Positions 9,134 through 19,584 of a DNA stretch of 64,000 bases are shown here, in pieces (position 1 is the first letter of the stretch; every line of letters begins with the position of its first letter). Made by a program: the position numbers and the translations under genes. The notes below the pieces were generated by a model. That model ran no database searches and was not told the DNA's origin. It was given only the letters and a program-made list of their open reading frames with translations. Location of the stretch: assembly GCA_963711725.1 (NCBI GenBank), contig CAVQFO010000025.1, positions 1-64,000 of the forward strand. The letters are read 5' to 3'. This DNA is from CAVQFO01 sp963711725. GTDB taxonomy: Bacteria > Pseudomonadota > Gammaproteobacteria > Nitrococcales > Aquisalimonadaceae.

Positions 9134-10738
9134 TCAGGATCCAGCCTCCCGATCAGCCGCGATCATGTCCGCCCCCTTCTCCGCGATCATGATGGTCGGC
9201 GCATTGGTATTTCCGGAAACCAGCTCCGGCATGATGGAGGCATCCACCACGCGGAGCCCGCTCAGGCCCCGCACCCGCAGTCGTTCGTCCACCACCGCTG
9301 CCTCGTCCTGCCCCATTTTGCAGGTGCCAACCGGATGGTAGATGGTCTGGCTATAACGCCGCGCAGCCACCAGCAACTCTTCGTCCGTCTGATACTGCGC
9401 CCCGGGCACGAACTCCGAGAGAATGTGCGGAGCCAGGGACGGAGCCTCCGCAATGCGGCGCGCCAGGCGCACGCCGCCGATGATCACCGGATGGTCGCGC
9501 TCGTCGGAGAGATAGTTGGGCTGAATGGCCGGATACTGCGTCGGATCTGCGGAGCGGATCTCGATGCTGCCGCGGCTATAGGGCCGCAACTGGCAGACGG
9601 ACGACGTAAACGCGGAAAACGGATGTGCGCCTTCACCGGGCTTGTCGGCGCTTAGCGGCTGCATGTGAAACTGAATGTCCGGGCGTTCCACGTCCGGGCT
9701 GCTGCGCGTGAAAATCGCCACCTGGCTAGCAGCCAGCGTCAGCGGACCGGACCGGAACAACATGTATTGCAGCCCGATCCACGCCTTGTTTATAAGGCTG
9801 TTCACCTCATCGTTGAGCGTGCGCTCGCGCGTTTTGAACACCAGTCGGACCTGCAGGTGATCCTGCAGGTTCCTGCCCACGCCGGGCAGATTCAGAATAG
9901 GGGTTACGCCGGCCTGCTGCAGGACCTCGGCCGGCCCCACTCCGGAACACTGCAGGATCTGCGGCGAACCGATGGCGCCGGCAGACAGAATCACCTCGGC
10001 GCCCGCCATAGCCTTGCGAAGCTCGCCGCCCTGCAGGTATTCCACTCCCACCGCGCGTTTGCCCTCGAACAGAACCCGGGTGGTCTGGGCGTGAGTCTCT
10101 ACCGTCAGATTGGGACGCCCGCGCGCCGGGCGCAAAAAGCCCTTGGCGGTACTCCAGCGAAAGCCGTTGTGGGCTGTCTGCTGGAAGTAGCCAACGCCTT
10201 CCTGGCTGGCGCCGTTGTAATCGGTGTTGTAGGGGATCCCGACTTCCTGGCTCGCGGCGATAAAGTAGTCGGCGATGGGCCGGCGCAACCGCAGGTCCGA
10301 AACCTTCAGCGGGCCGCCCACGCCATGATATTCGTCGGCGCCGCGCTGCTGGTCTTCCGATTTCTTGAAGTACGGCAGTACCTCTTCATAGCTCCAGCCG
10401 GTGTTTCCCAATGCAGCCCAGCGGTCGTAGTCCTCCCGCTGGCCGCGGACGTAAAGCAGGCCGTTCAGCGAGCTGGAACCGCCCAGGACCTTGCCCCGGG
10501 GCCATTGCAGCTGCCGTCCGTCGATGCCCGGATCCGGCTCGGTGACGTAGCACCAGTCGAACTTGGGATTGTGCATGGTCTTGAAGTAACCCACCGGAAT
10601 GTGGATCCAGGGGTTGCGGTCAGGGCCGCCCGCTTCCAGCAACAACACCCGCACCCGCGGGTTCTCCGAAAGCCGGTTGGCAAGGACGCAGCCCGCAGAG
10701 CCGGCGCCCACCACGATATAGTCAACCTCGACTGACAT
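9134..10738 (-). CDS. GMC-family FAD oxidoreductase (isethionate dehydrogenase candidate)
   Basis: The product is 534 aa, a choline-dehydrogenase-like GMC flavoprotein. The N-terminal FAD Rossmann motif is GAGSAG (11-16) with LLLEAGG, followed by the GMC signatures RGKVLGGSSSLNGLLYVRG and SAGAIGSPQILQCSG. The C-terminal catalytic region is YHPVGTCKMG with DASIMPELVSGNTNAPTIMIAEK. The family oxidises alcohols to aldehydes and often passes electrons to the respiratory chain. Known isethionate dehydrogenase (IseJ) belongs to this family and makes sulfoacetaldehyde, the Xsc substrate. With xsc, IclR genes and a TRAP transporter adjacent, that role is favoured here, but choline or another alcohol is possible. 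It is transcribed divergently from IclR 2 across an operator-containing promoter. Confidence 0.8.
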   Translation of the reverse strand: MSVEVDYIVVGAGSAGCVLANRLSENPRVRVLLLEAGGPDRNPWIHIPVGYFKTMHNPKFDWCYVTEPDPGIDGRQLQWPRGKVLGGSSSLNGLLYVRGQREDYDRWAALGNTGWSYEEVLPYFKKSEDQQRGADEYHGVGGPLKVSDLRLRRPIADYFIAASQEVGIPYNTDYNGASQEGVGYFQQTAHNGFRWSTAKGFLRPARGRPNLTVETHAQTTRVLFEGKRAVGVEYLQGGELRKAMAGAEVILSAGAIGSPQILQCSGVGPAEVLQQAGVTPILNLPGVGRNLQDHLQVRLVFKTRERTLNDEVNSLINKAWIGLQYMLFRSGPLTLAASQVAIFTRSSPDVERPDIQFHMQPLSADKPGEGAHPFSAFTSSVCQLRPYSRGSIEIRSADPTQYPAIQPNYLSDERDHPVIIGGVRLARRIAEAPSLAPHILSEFVPGAQYQTDEELLVAARRYSQTIYHPVGTCKMGQDEAAVVDERLRVRGLSGLRVVDASIMPELVSGNTNAPTIMIAEKGADMIAADREAGS

Positions 10739-10798
10739 TTGCTTGAGCCTCTTGTTTCACCGGGCTCGGCCGCTGAAACCGCCCGATTGATTGAATAT

Positions 10799-10815
10799 TG
10801 AACCAAATCGTCTCA
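10799..10815. promoter_or_regulatory. Candidate IclR-type operator, GMC/IclR2 site
   Basis: TGAACCAAATCGTCTCA, read on the other strand as TGAGAC-N5-GGTTCA. It lies in the divergent promoter of the GMC dehydrogenase and IclR 2. As at the xsc/cobS site, GATATATATACAG follows on the plus side (10822-10834, 6 nt away), so the two promoters share a composite architecture. Confidence 0.55.
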
Positions 10816-10884
10816 ATATACGATATATATACAGTGGTACATTCGGACGGGAATGCCAAGTGGAATTTCCCTCCTGAGCGCAAA

Positions 10885-11736
10885 ATGAACCGAAAACAGG
10901 GCCAAACAGACCACCATTGGACCACCACACCCTCCGCCGAGGGCGACGATGGCGAGGAGTGGGCCGCGCCACCGGCCACCAATGAGGACTTGCGGCGCCT
11001 GCGCCCCCTTGCCGTGCTGGAACACCTGACACGGGCCTCCGAGCCCCTCACCCGCGCCCAACTGGCCCGCTCCTTGGGCGTCCCCAAGACCACACTGATG
11101 CGGCTGCTGCGCGCCATGGAGAACCGGGGTTACGTGATGGGCATGCCCGCCGAGCGCGGCTTCGTGCCCGGTCCCCGGGCCATAAACCTGGCCCTGCGCA
11201 CCCTGCGCGGCCCCAATATCCGCCGCGAATGCCGCAGCGCTCTCCGGGAGCTGGTCCTCAAGCTCGGCGAAACCTGTAACCTGAGCGTCCCCGATGCCGG
11301 ACGCGTTCTCTATGTGGAACGGGTGGAAACAACCGAACTGCTGCGCCTGCATCTACTGCCCGGCACCTGGGTGCCCATGCACAGCACGGCCAGCGGCAAG
11401 CTGTTTCTGGCATCCCTGCCGCTCTATGAACGCCGCCGCGCCCTGGACCAGTTGCAGCTTCGTCGATCCACACCACGCACACTGGTGGACCGCGCCGCGC
11501 TGGAAGCCGAGCTGGCACGCATCGCCCAGCGCGGAGTGGGTATCGACAACGAGGAATTCGTGCAAGGCATGGTGGGAATCGCCGTACCCGTGCTTTCCGG
11601 CGACGGCCGCGTGTTGGCTGCGGTGGCCTGCCACGCTCCCACGGCCCGCCGGTCCCTGGACGACCTGCGGAAATCCGTGCCCGACCTTCAACGAGCGGCC
11701 GAGGCCATCGCGCCTGCGTTGTCACCAGCCCGATAA
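10885..11736 (+). CDS. IclR-family transcriptional regulator 2
   Basis: The product is 283 aa. A variable, acidic N-terminal leader of about 30 residues precedes the winged HTH (about 35-95, with ARSLGVPKTTLMRLLRAMENRG), followed by the IclR effector domain (GTWVPMHSTASGKLFLASLP, then NEEFVQGMVGIAVPVL). The ATG at 10885 is preferred over the upstream in-frame codon at 10798, which overlaps the operator. It is divergent from the GMC dehydrogenase with a shared operator at 10799, the usual layout for autoregulation plus control of the neighbour. Confidence 0.85.
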   Translation: MNRKQGQTDHHWTTTPSAEGDDGEEWAAPPATNEDLRRLRPLAVLEHLTRASEPLTRAQLARSLGVPKTTLMRLLRAMENRGYVMGMPAERGFVPGPRAINLALRTLRGPNIRRECRSALRELVLKLGETCNLSVPDAGRVLYVERVETTELLRLHLLPGTWVPMHSTASGKLFLASLPLYERRRALDQLQLRRSTPRTLVDRAALEAELARIAQRGVGIDNEEFVQGMVGIAVPVLSGDGRVLAAVACHAPTARRSLDDLRKSVPDLQRAAEAIAPALSPAR

Positions 11737-11816
11737 TGCGGGCGCGGCATAAGCCGACAGCGGGGCGCGCCTCCGACGGGATAATTGTTCAGTACAGAAG
11801 ACACGGAGCGAGGTTG

Positions 11817-11876
11817 TTCGCGGCGATGAACGCCGCTCCTACAATTTTCGGTAGGAGCGGCGTTCATCGCCGCGAA
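11817..11876. repeat. REP-type hairpin (GTAGGAGCGG family), copy 2, perfect 26-bp arms
   Basis: The left arm starting TTCGCGGCGATGAACG and the right arm starting GTAGGAGCGGCGTTCA are perfect 26-bp reverse complements around an 8-nt loop. It sits between the convergent IclR 2 and thiC genes and is the better-preserved relative of the repeat at 8926-8992. Confidence 0.85.
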
Positions 11877-11890
11877 CGGTCGGCTTCAGA

Positions 11891-13771
<1,881 letters not shown>

Positions 13772-13838
13772 AATGATTCCCTCCGAGTGCGGGTATGGGG
13801 GATGTTTGTTGGGCTCCGCGGGTGGCTGGACAGGGCCG

Positions 13839-14882
13839 TCAGGCGGCGCCGCCCGGCTCCCCATCCGAACCCTGGGATTCGGCCTCGGCCGCCTGGGCTT
13901 GGACGGCGGTGACCGCGATCAGTCGATAGATATCCTCCGCCGAGCACCCTCGGGAGAGATCGTTGGCCGGTTTGCGAAGCCCTTGCAGGATCGGGCCAAT
14001 CGCCTTGGCGCCAGCCAGCCTTTCGGCCATCTTGTATCCGATGTTACCCGCCTCCAGGCTGGGGAATATCAGGACATTGGCAAGCCCCTTCACCGCAGAC
14101 GACGGTAGCTTGCGCATACTCACGGCCGGCACCAGACCGGCGTCGAGCTGAAGCTCACCGTCGATCAGCAGGTCCGGCAGGCGCTGGCGCACCAGCTCCG
14201 TGGCCGCCGCCACTTTGCTCACCCGGGGATGCTCCGCGCTGCTGTTCGTGGAGAACGACAGCATCGCCACCCGCGGCTCCACCTGGAGCAGGCTGCGGGC
14301 GCTCTGCGCCGCCGCTATGGCGATCTCGGCCAGTTCCTCCTCGTTGGGGTCCACCACCAGCCCGCAATCGGAAAAGATCAAGCCTCCTTTTACGGTGTGG
14401 TGGTCCTCGCAGAGCATCATCAGGAAAAAGCTGGACACCAGTTTGGATCCTGGCGCCAAGCCGACGACCTGGATGGCCGAGCGAACGGTGTCCGCCGTGG
14501 AGTGCACTGCGCCGCCAATGGAGCCATCGGCATCGCCCAGCCGCACCATCAGATTGGCGAAGTTCAGCGGGTGGGCGGCCTGTTCCAGCGCGGCCTCCGG
14601 GGTCATGCCCTTGTGCCGCCGCAGCGCCAGGAGTTCATCGGCGTACGCCTGGAGCCGGTCGGATTTCGCCGGATCCACCACGGCGAAGGCATCCGCATTC
14701 ACGCCCAGTTCTTGGGCACCGGCGCGTATCCGCTCCGGGCGCCCCAACAGCGTCACACGCGCCAAGCCGGCATCGGCGGCCATCGCCGCTGCGCGGATCA
14801 CGCGCTCGTCCTCACCCTCGCTCAGGACAATGTGCCGGGGGTTCCGGCGTGCTTGCTCCTCGATATCATCAAACACCTTCAT
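13839..14882 (-). CDS. pta: Phosphate acetyltransferase
   Basis: The product is 347 aa, the short PTA_PTB type (no N-terminal DRTGG/BioD-like domain). It interconverts acetyl phosphate and acetyl-CoA. Family signatures include LSEGEDERVIRAA, GGAVHSTADTVRSAIQVVG, MLSFSTNSSAEHP and VSKVAAATELVR, and the C-terminal ANVLIFPSLEAGNIGYKMAERL. ATG 14882 (MKVFDDIEEQ) is chosen because GAGG lies 7 nt upstream; the in-frame codon at 14906 adds eight residues without support. In C2-sulfonate metabolism Pta follows Xsc, turning acetyl phosphate into acetyl-CoA, and it is commonly clustered with xsc. It probably forms a two-gene unit with thiC. Confidence 0.93.
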   Translation of the reverse strand: MKVFDDIEEQARRNPRHIVLSEGEDERVIRAAAMAADAGLARVTLLGRPERIRAGAQELGVNADAFAVVDPAKSDRLQAYADELLALRRHKGMTPEAALEQAAHPLNFANLMVRLGDADGSIGGAVHSTADTVRSAIQVVGLAPGSKLVSSFFLMMLCEDHHTVKGGLIFSDCGLVVDPNEEELAEIAIAAAQSARSLLQVEPRVAMLSFSTNSSAEHPRVSKVAAATELVRQRLPDLLIDGELQLDAGLVPAVSMRKLPSSAVKGLANVLIFPSLEAGNIGYKMAERLAGAKAIGPILQGLRKPANDLSRGCSAEDIYRLIAVTAVQAQAAEAESQGSDGEPGGAA

Positions 14883-15017
14883 GACGGAACCTCGACTGCG
14901 TAGCATCTCATATATGTCATATACTTCATTCCAGTAACGTCTGAACCGCTACCGGGATAAACCCACGTCGCGGCTTCATCTTCCAGCGAAGCCATTGCGG
15001 CTTGAACGAGGTCGGCC

Positions 15018-15788
15018 ATGCGCGCTACCACTGCCACTCCACTTCATTACGAGGTCACCGGTGAAGGTTCGTGGCTGGTCCTGATCCATGGCAATACGCT
15101 GGACCAGCGCATGTGGGACGATCAGGTACCGACCTTTTCCCGGCATTACCGGGTACTGCGTTACGACCTGCGGGGTTTCGGGCGGTCTCCCCTTCCGGGA
15201 ACGCGCCGATACAGCCACGCGCTGGATCTCCGAAACCTGCTCGATCACCTGGGATGCCGGCGGGCCCATATCCTGTGTTCGTCCATGGGCGGCCGGGTCG
15301 CGGTGGATTTCACCTTGGCCTTCCCGGACAGGGTGGACCGACTGATCACCGTGGATGCCAACTTGGACGGCTACGAGTTCGCCGATACACCGCCCACTGC
15401 CATCGCCACCGCGGTGGCCCGTTCCAAAGGTGTTGCCGCCGCCCGGCGCGAGTGGCTGGCGCATCCCATGTTTGCCCCGGTTCTCACACTCCCCGGTCCC
15501 GGCCGCCGGATTCGCGACATGGTGGAAACCTATTCCGGCTGGCATTGGCTCAACGCCGATCCTCACCGGGCGCTTGCTCCCACCGGCATCGAGCGCCTGG
15601 AGAGCATTGCCGCGCCGACTCTGGTCGTCGCGGGCACAGAGGATGTCCAAGACTTCCGACGGATCGCCGACGTACTGGCCGCCCGCATTCCCAACGCCGT
15701 CAAGGAGCTGCTCCCGGACATCGGGCACATGCCCAACATGGAAGCCCCGGCGATGTTCAATGAACTGATTCTGGGATTTCTCGGCTAG
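15018..15788 (+). CDS. Alpha/beta hydrolase
   Basis: The product is 256 aa with the alpha/beta-hydrolase fold. The oxyanion region is LVLIHGNTLDQRMWD, followed by RYDLRGFGRS and a nucleophile elbow CSSMGG around residue 93, where the usual first glycine is cysteine. The acid is in AGTEDVQDF and the catalytic histidine in DIGHMPNME. It resembles 3-oxoadipate enol-lactonase/haloperoxidase-type hydrolases. It diverges from pta and precedes the TRAP cluster. The substrate is not evident; an ester or thioester in the sulfonate route is possible but unsupported. Confidence 0.8.
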   Translation: MRATTATPLHYEVTGEGSWLVLIHGNTLDQRMWDDQVPTFSRHYRVLRYDLRGFGRSPLPGTRRYSHALDLRNLLDHLGCRRAHILCSSMGGRVAVDFTLAFPDRVDRLITVDANLDGYEFADTPPTAIATAVARSKGVAAARREWLAHPMFAPVLTLPGPGRRIRDMVETYSGWHWLNADPHRALAPTGIERLESIAAPTLVVAGTEDVQDFRRIADVLAARIPNAVKELLPDIGHMPNMEAPAMFNELILGFLG

Positions 15789-15954
15789 TTCCGGCACCAA
15801 ACCGCCATCGACGTACCACCCCCTGGGAATCCTGGCGATTCCCACAGCACCGCGCTTGCCCGCGCTTTGCATTTGCCGAAACGGACGGCGATCGACTGCG
15901 CGCCCCATCTCGACCTTTCCAGCCCTGCGATCAACCATCTCCATTACCATATAC

Positions 15955-15971
15955 TGAGACATTTCGTTCCG
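15955..15971. promoter_or_regulatory. Candidate IclR-type operator, TRAP site 1
   Basis: TGAGACATTTCGTTCCG: the left arm matches the consensus exactly and the right arm GTTCCG is degenerate. It is the upstream member of the pair before the TRAP genes. Confidence 0.5.
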
Positions 15972-16075
15972 ATTTAAAAGACATCAATCGCCATTCCAGC
16001 CGCCGGCGGTCGCGTGGGGACATCAGGGCCATTTGCAAATTCCCCCTTGCACAATCCGCATATGTGGTCTAAAAC

Positions 16076-16092
16076 TGAGACGTATTGGCTCA
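16076..16092. promoter_or_regulatory. Candidate IclR-type operator, TRAP site 2
   Basis: TGAGACGTATTGGCTCA: an almost perfect inverted repeat (TGAGAC / GGCTCA) with a 5-nt spacer, and the best palindrome of the set. It lies about 227 bp before the DctQ start. Confidence 0.6.
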
Positions 16093-16318
16093 AATTGTGG
16101 AACTTTCGCATGACGGAGCATCGGCCTCGATGAGCTCGACGACTCAAGCGCCGTCCCTGCGAAGCCCCAAGGAGCCATGAAGAGAACGGGCGCCAAGAAG
16201 GCCCGGACACGAGGAGGAGAACCGATCTTTTGCCGCGCAGGCCGCGGCGCCCTCAACACCGCACCCGGTGACGGCGCGGTGACGTTCTCCGGTCAACACA
16301 GCCAAGACGGAGCGACCG

Positions 16319-16864
16319 ATGACGCAATCCACAGACAAGGAGCAATCGTTTCGGCGGGCGATTGAGATCCTGGACATGCCGGCAGTATGGCTGGGCAAGA
16401 CAGCCGCATGGCTGATCCTTCCCATGGCCGGCGCCCTGGTTTACGAAGTAGTGAGCCGCTATGTGTTCGGAGCCCCGACCATCTGGGCCTACGACGTCAC
16501 CTACATGTTCTACGCCACCATCTTCATGATCGGCGCGGCGTACACCCTGTGCCGTGACGAACACGTGCGGGCGGACTTTCTCTACAACCGCCTGTCGCTG
16601 CGATGGCAGGGCGTGATCGACGCGACCTGCTACATCGTCTTGTACTTTCCGGCCATCGGGGTGTTCACCTGGCTGACGTATCAGTACGCCATGCGCTCCT
16701 GGGGAATGCACGAAACCATTCCCACCAGCCCGTGGATGCCGGTCATCTATCCCTTGAAGACCGTCATGCCTGTCGCCGGACTGCTGCTGCTGATCCAAGG
16801 CGCGTCGGAGCTCCTCAAGAGCCTCTACTGCGTCGTCACCAACAAACGTTTCAGGAAGAACTAA
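16319..16864 (+). CDS. TRAP transporter small permease (DctQ family)
   Basis: The product is 181 aa with four hydrophobic helices (about 28-48, 63-80, 105-127 and 145-165) and the DctQ features VVSRYVFGAPTIWAYDVTYM and HVRADFLYNRL. It is the small membrane subunit of a tripartite TRAP transporter that uses an ion gradient and a periplasmic receptor. The DctM gene starts 2 nt after its stop and the receptor follows. In marine bacteria, isethionate is imported by a TRAP system (IseKLM), so isethionate is a plausible cargo. Sequence does not prove it. Confidence 0.88.
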   Translation: MTQSTDKEQSFRRAIEILDMPAVWLGKTAAWLILPMAGALVYEVVSRYVFGAPTIWAYDVTYMFYATIFMIGAAYTLCRDEHVRADFLYNRLSLRWQGVIDATCYIVLYFPAIGVFTWLTYQYAMRSWGMHETIPTSPWMPVIYPLKTVMPVAGLLLLIQGASELLKSLYCVVTNKRFRKN

Positions 16865-16866
16865 GA

Positions 16867-18183
16867 ATGGCCAACTCAACTCTCGGGTTTATTGGGCTGG
16901 CGCTGATCTTCGTCGGCCTGCTTTCGGGATTCCCGATGGCATTCATGTTCCTGTTCATCGCGCTGGCCGTAGGCTACGCGGGAATCCATGAGCAGGTCTT
17001 CTATCTGCTGACGCTGCAAGTGTTCGGCACCATGACCAACACAACGCTTGCGGCCATCCCGCTATTCCTGTTCATGGGCTACATCCTCGAGCAATCGGGA
17101 CTAATGGACAGGGTGTTCAGGGCATTGAGGATGATACTGGCGCGGGTGAACGGCTCGCTGTACCTCATCACCCTGCTGGTGGCCACGATCTTCGCCGCCG
17201 CCACGGGCATTGTCGGCGCTTCGGTGAGTCTTCTCGGGGTGATGGCCGCGCCGGTGATGATGGAATCCGGCTACGACACCCGGATGTCAGCCGGAGCCAT
17301 ATCCGCCGGCGGCACCCTGGGCATTCTGATCCCGCCCAGCATCCTGCTGATCGTGATGGGCCCCGTAGTGGGCGTACCGGTTTCCGATTTGTTTGCCGCG
17401 GCCATCCTGCCCGGCCTGATGCTGGCCACGATCTATATCGCCTACACCCTGATCCGAAGCGCCATCAACCCCAAACTGGGACCACCCGTCGCCAGCGCCG
17501 ACAACGTCGCCACGGCCGGCGAGAAGCTCTACGAGCTACTGGTGGGCGTGCTGCCGGTGGCCGCCGTGATCGCGGCCACCCTGGGCGTGATCCTGGCCGG
17601 CATCGCAACGCCTACGGACGCTGCCGGCACCGGCGCCGTCGCCGCCCTGGTGCTGGCCGTTGGGTACCGGCGTCTGGACTGGCGGAAGTTCAAGATCGCC
17701 GTGTTCCGCACGACGCTCACCACGACCATGATCATGTTCCTGCTGGTGTCTGCCAATTTCTTCGGCGCCGTGTTCTCGCGCCTGGGCAGCGACCAGGTGC
17801 TCACTCAGTTCCTGCTGAACCTGCCCCTCAGCGGCACGGCCATGCTGGTCCTGATGCTTGCCATCGTCTTCCTGTTGGGCTCGCCGCTGGAGTGGATCCC
17901 CATCGTTATCGTGGTGGTGCCCATCTTCATGCCCACCGTGCGGGAAATGGGTTTCGATCCCCTGCGGTTCTCCATCCTGGTGGCAGTCACCCTTCAGACC
18001 TCCTGGCTGACGCCGCCCATGGCATTGTCGTCGTACTTCCTCAAGGGCGTCGTGCCCTCCTGGAAGATGGGAGATATCTACAGAGGCCAGGTCCAGTTCA
18101 TCGTGCTGCAGTTGATTGTGGTGGGCCTATTGCTGGCCTTCCCGGCACTGACGCTGTACCTGCCGTCCGTAATGGGTAACTGA
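16867..18183 (+). CDS. TRAP transporter large permease (DctM family)
   Basis: The product is 438 aa with about 12 predicted helices and the DctM conserved segments AAIPLFLFMGYILEQSGLMDR, GGTLGILIPPSILLIVMG, GIATPTDAAGTGAV and TPPMALSSYFLKGV. It is the ion-coupled transport subunit and pairs with the DctQ subunit encoded 2 nt upstream. The operon order is Q-M-P. Downstream of the stop, a 10-bp inverted repeat (18187-18222) precedes the receptor gene. Confidence 0.92.
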   Translation: MANSTLGFIGLALIFVGLLSGFPMAFMFLFIALAVGYAGIHEQVFYLLTLQVFGTMTNTTLAAIPLFLFMGYILEQSGLMDRVFRALRMILARVNGSLYLITLLVATIFAAATGIVGASVSLLGVMAAPVMMESGYDTRMSAGAISAGGTLGILIPPSILLIVMGPVVGVPVSDLFAAAILPGLMLATIYIAYTLIRSAINPKLGPPVASADNVATAGEKLYELLVGVLPVAAVIAATLGVILAGIATPTDAAGTGAVAALVLAVGYRRLDWRKFKIAVFRTTLTTTMIMFLLVSANFFGAVFSRLGSDQVLTQFLLNLPLSGTAMLVLMLAIVFLLGSPLEWIPIVIVVVPIFMPTVREMGFDPLRFSILVAVTLQTSWLTPPMALSSYFLKGVVPSWKMGDIYRGQVQFIVLQLIVVGLLLAFPALTLYLPSVMGN

Positions 18184-18186
18184 ACT

Positions 18187-18222
18187 CGGTGCGGCGGCAA
18201 GGCTCGCCGCGGCGCCGCACCG
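18187..18222. repeat. Inverted repeat between DctM and DctP genes
   Basis: CGGTGCGGCG and CGCCGCACCG form a perfect 10-bp stem with a 16-nt GC-rich loop, directly after the DctM stop. Such hairpins between permease and receptor genes often protect or partition the mRNA, since the receptor is needed in excess. Confidence 0.5.
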
Positions 18223-18335
18223 GAATTACCGCGACTAGATCCACAGCAGAGGAGGACCAACCGTAATTCAGCAGCAAATGCCATTGATTCCATATCGAGT
18301 CCACGGATGACAGCATGAAGAGTGAGGAGAGAAAG

Positions 18336-19466
18336 ATGTTGAGGAGATTCAAGAAAGCCCTGGTGGCGAGCGCCGTGATCGTCGGCTTGGCCGCCGCATC
18401 GCCGGCCTGGTCGGCCGACCAGAAGGTTTACAAGATGAGCATCCAGACCGCGGTTCCCTCCGCGAGTCTGTTCTACGAGCTGCTGGACGACCTGGCCAAG
18501 AACGTGGACACCATGTCCAGTGGCCGACTGAAGATCGAGGTGCTGCCCGCGGGCGCCGTGGTCGCTCCCTTCGATATTCTGGACGCAGTCTCCCAGGGCG
18601 TGGTCCAGGGCGGCTACGCCTGGGCCAACTACTGGTCCGGCAAAAACCCGGCCTACGTACTGTTCACCAACGTGCCCGCCAGCACCGGCATGGACCAGGA
18701 CACCTTGATGTCGTGGTTCTACTACGGTGGTGGCCAGAAGCTTTATGAAGAGCTGAACCAGAAGGTCATGGGCCTGAACACCGTGCCGTTCATGGTGCAG
18801 CCGGTGGGCCCCGATCCGCTGGGCTGGTTCAAGAACCCCATCAACAACATGGAAGACTTCCAGAAGGTGAAGTATCGGGCGCCGCCGGGAATCTCCGGCA
18901 AGACCTACAAGGAGATGGGCGTGGCCGCCGTTGCCATGCCGGCGGCCGATATCGTGCCGGCGGCCCAGCGCGGCGTCATCGATGCGGCAGAGTGGGCCAG
19001 CCCCTCCGACGACCGCCACCTGGGTCTGCAGAAAGTCTTCAAGTACTACTACCTGCAAGGCCTGCACCAGGAAAGCGACATCGGCGAGCTCCAGGTGAAC
19101 AAGAAGTTCTGGGACAGCCTGCCCAAGGACCTGCAGGCCATCTTCCGGACGGCGGTGAAGGCCCAGGTCGCCCAGACCTACGCGGCCGACATCTACGAGA
19201 ACTCCAAGGCTTTGCACGAGCTCATCAAGGGTGGCACCCAGGTCCGCGACACACCCAAGGACTACTATCCGAAATTCATCAAGGCCCAGAACAAGGTCAT
19301 CAAGGAGTATGAGAAGGATCCCTTCTTCAAGAAGGTCCTGGACTCCCAGACCGAGTTCGCCAAGATGGTGTATCCGTACCACAGCCGGACGCTTGAGCTG
19401 TACTACAACCTCGTAAAGACCGCTCACGAGGAGCAGCAACAGGACCAGAAGTCCTCCGGCAAATAG
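18336..19466 (+). CDS. TRAP transporter solute receptor (DctP/TakP-like)
   Basis: The product is 376 aa with a Sec signal peptide (MLRRFKKALVASAVIVGLAA, cleavage after PAWSA). The mature part is a DctP-fold binding protein with VKYRAPPGISGKTYKEMG holding the conserved substrate-carboxylate arginine, and AAEWASPSDDRHLGLQKV. The arrangement resembles TakP-like receptors for 2-oxo acids and related compounds more than C4-dicarboxylate DctP. ATG 18336 is preceded by GAGGAG; an in-frame ATG at 18315 is less likely. It is the last gene of the TRAP operon. Ligand candidates are isethionate, sulfoacetate or a 2-oxo acid. Confidence 0.88.
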   Translation: MLRRFKKALVASAVIVGLAAASPAWSADQKVYKMSIQTAVPSASLFYELLDDLAKNVDTMSSGRLKIEVLPAGAVVAPFDILDAVSQGVVQGGYAWANYWSGKNPAYVLFTNVPASTGMDQDTLMSWFYYGGGQKLYEELNQKVMGLNTVPFMVQPVGPDPLGWFKNPINNMEDFQKVKYRAPPGISGKTYKEMGVAAVAMPAADIVPAAQRGVIDAAEWASPSDDRHLGLQKVFKYYYLQGLHQESDIGELQVNKKFWDSLPKDLQAIFRTAVKAQVAQTYAADIYENSKALHELIKGGTQVRDTPKDYYPKFIKAQNKVIKEYEKDPFFKKVLDSQTEFAKMVYPYHSRTLELYYNLVKTAHEEQQQDQKSSGK

Positions 19467-19484
19467 CCGATCTACAGGAAGGGG

Positions 19485-19505
19485 GCGGGCCGAAGGGCCC
19501 GCCCC
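19485..19505 (+). terminator. Hairpin after the TRAP operon
   Basis: GGGCGGGCC and GGCCCGCCC with a GAA(G) loop lie about 20 nt after the receptor stop. The stem is strong but there is no T tract, so termination would be weak or Rho-assisted. Confidence 0.5.
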
Positions 19506-19584
19506 ATCCTCGGGCAGGATTCCAGACTGATGGCAAGGGTACGCTCTGATACGACGCGCACCTTGCATCGCGGAGGTAACGAAG

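Larger units (their letters stand above)
15789..16318 (+). promoter_or_regulatory. Regulatory region before the TRAP operon
   Basis: This 530-bp gap has no convincing ORF. It carries two TGAGAC-type operators 121 bp apart (15955 and 16076), the only paired sites in the window, which fits looping or cooperative control of the TRAP transporter. The remainder shows no clear structure. Confidence 0.5.

Noticed and set aside
13772..13838. Possible TPP riboswitch before thiC
   Set aside because: Only 67 bp are available and neither a CTGAGA-type core nor the second conserved helix is seen.
14976..15962. 328-aa minus-strand ORF opposite the alpha/beta hydrolase
   Set aside because: The plus-strand hydrolase has a full catalytic triad; the opposite frame has no domain.
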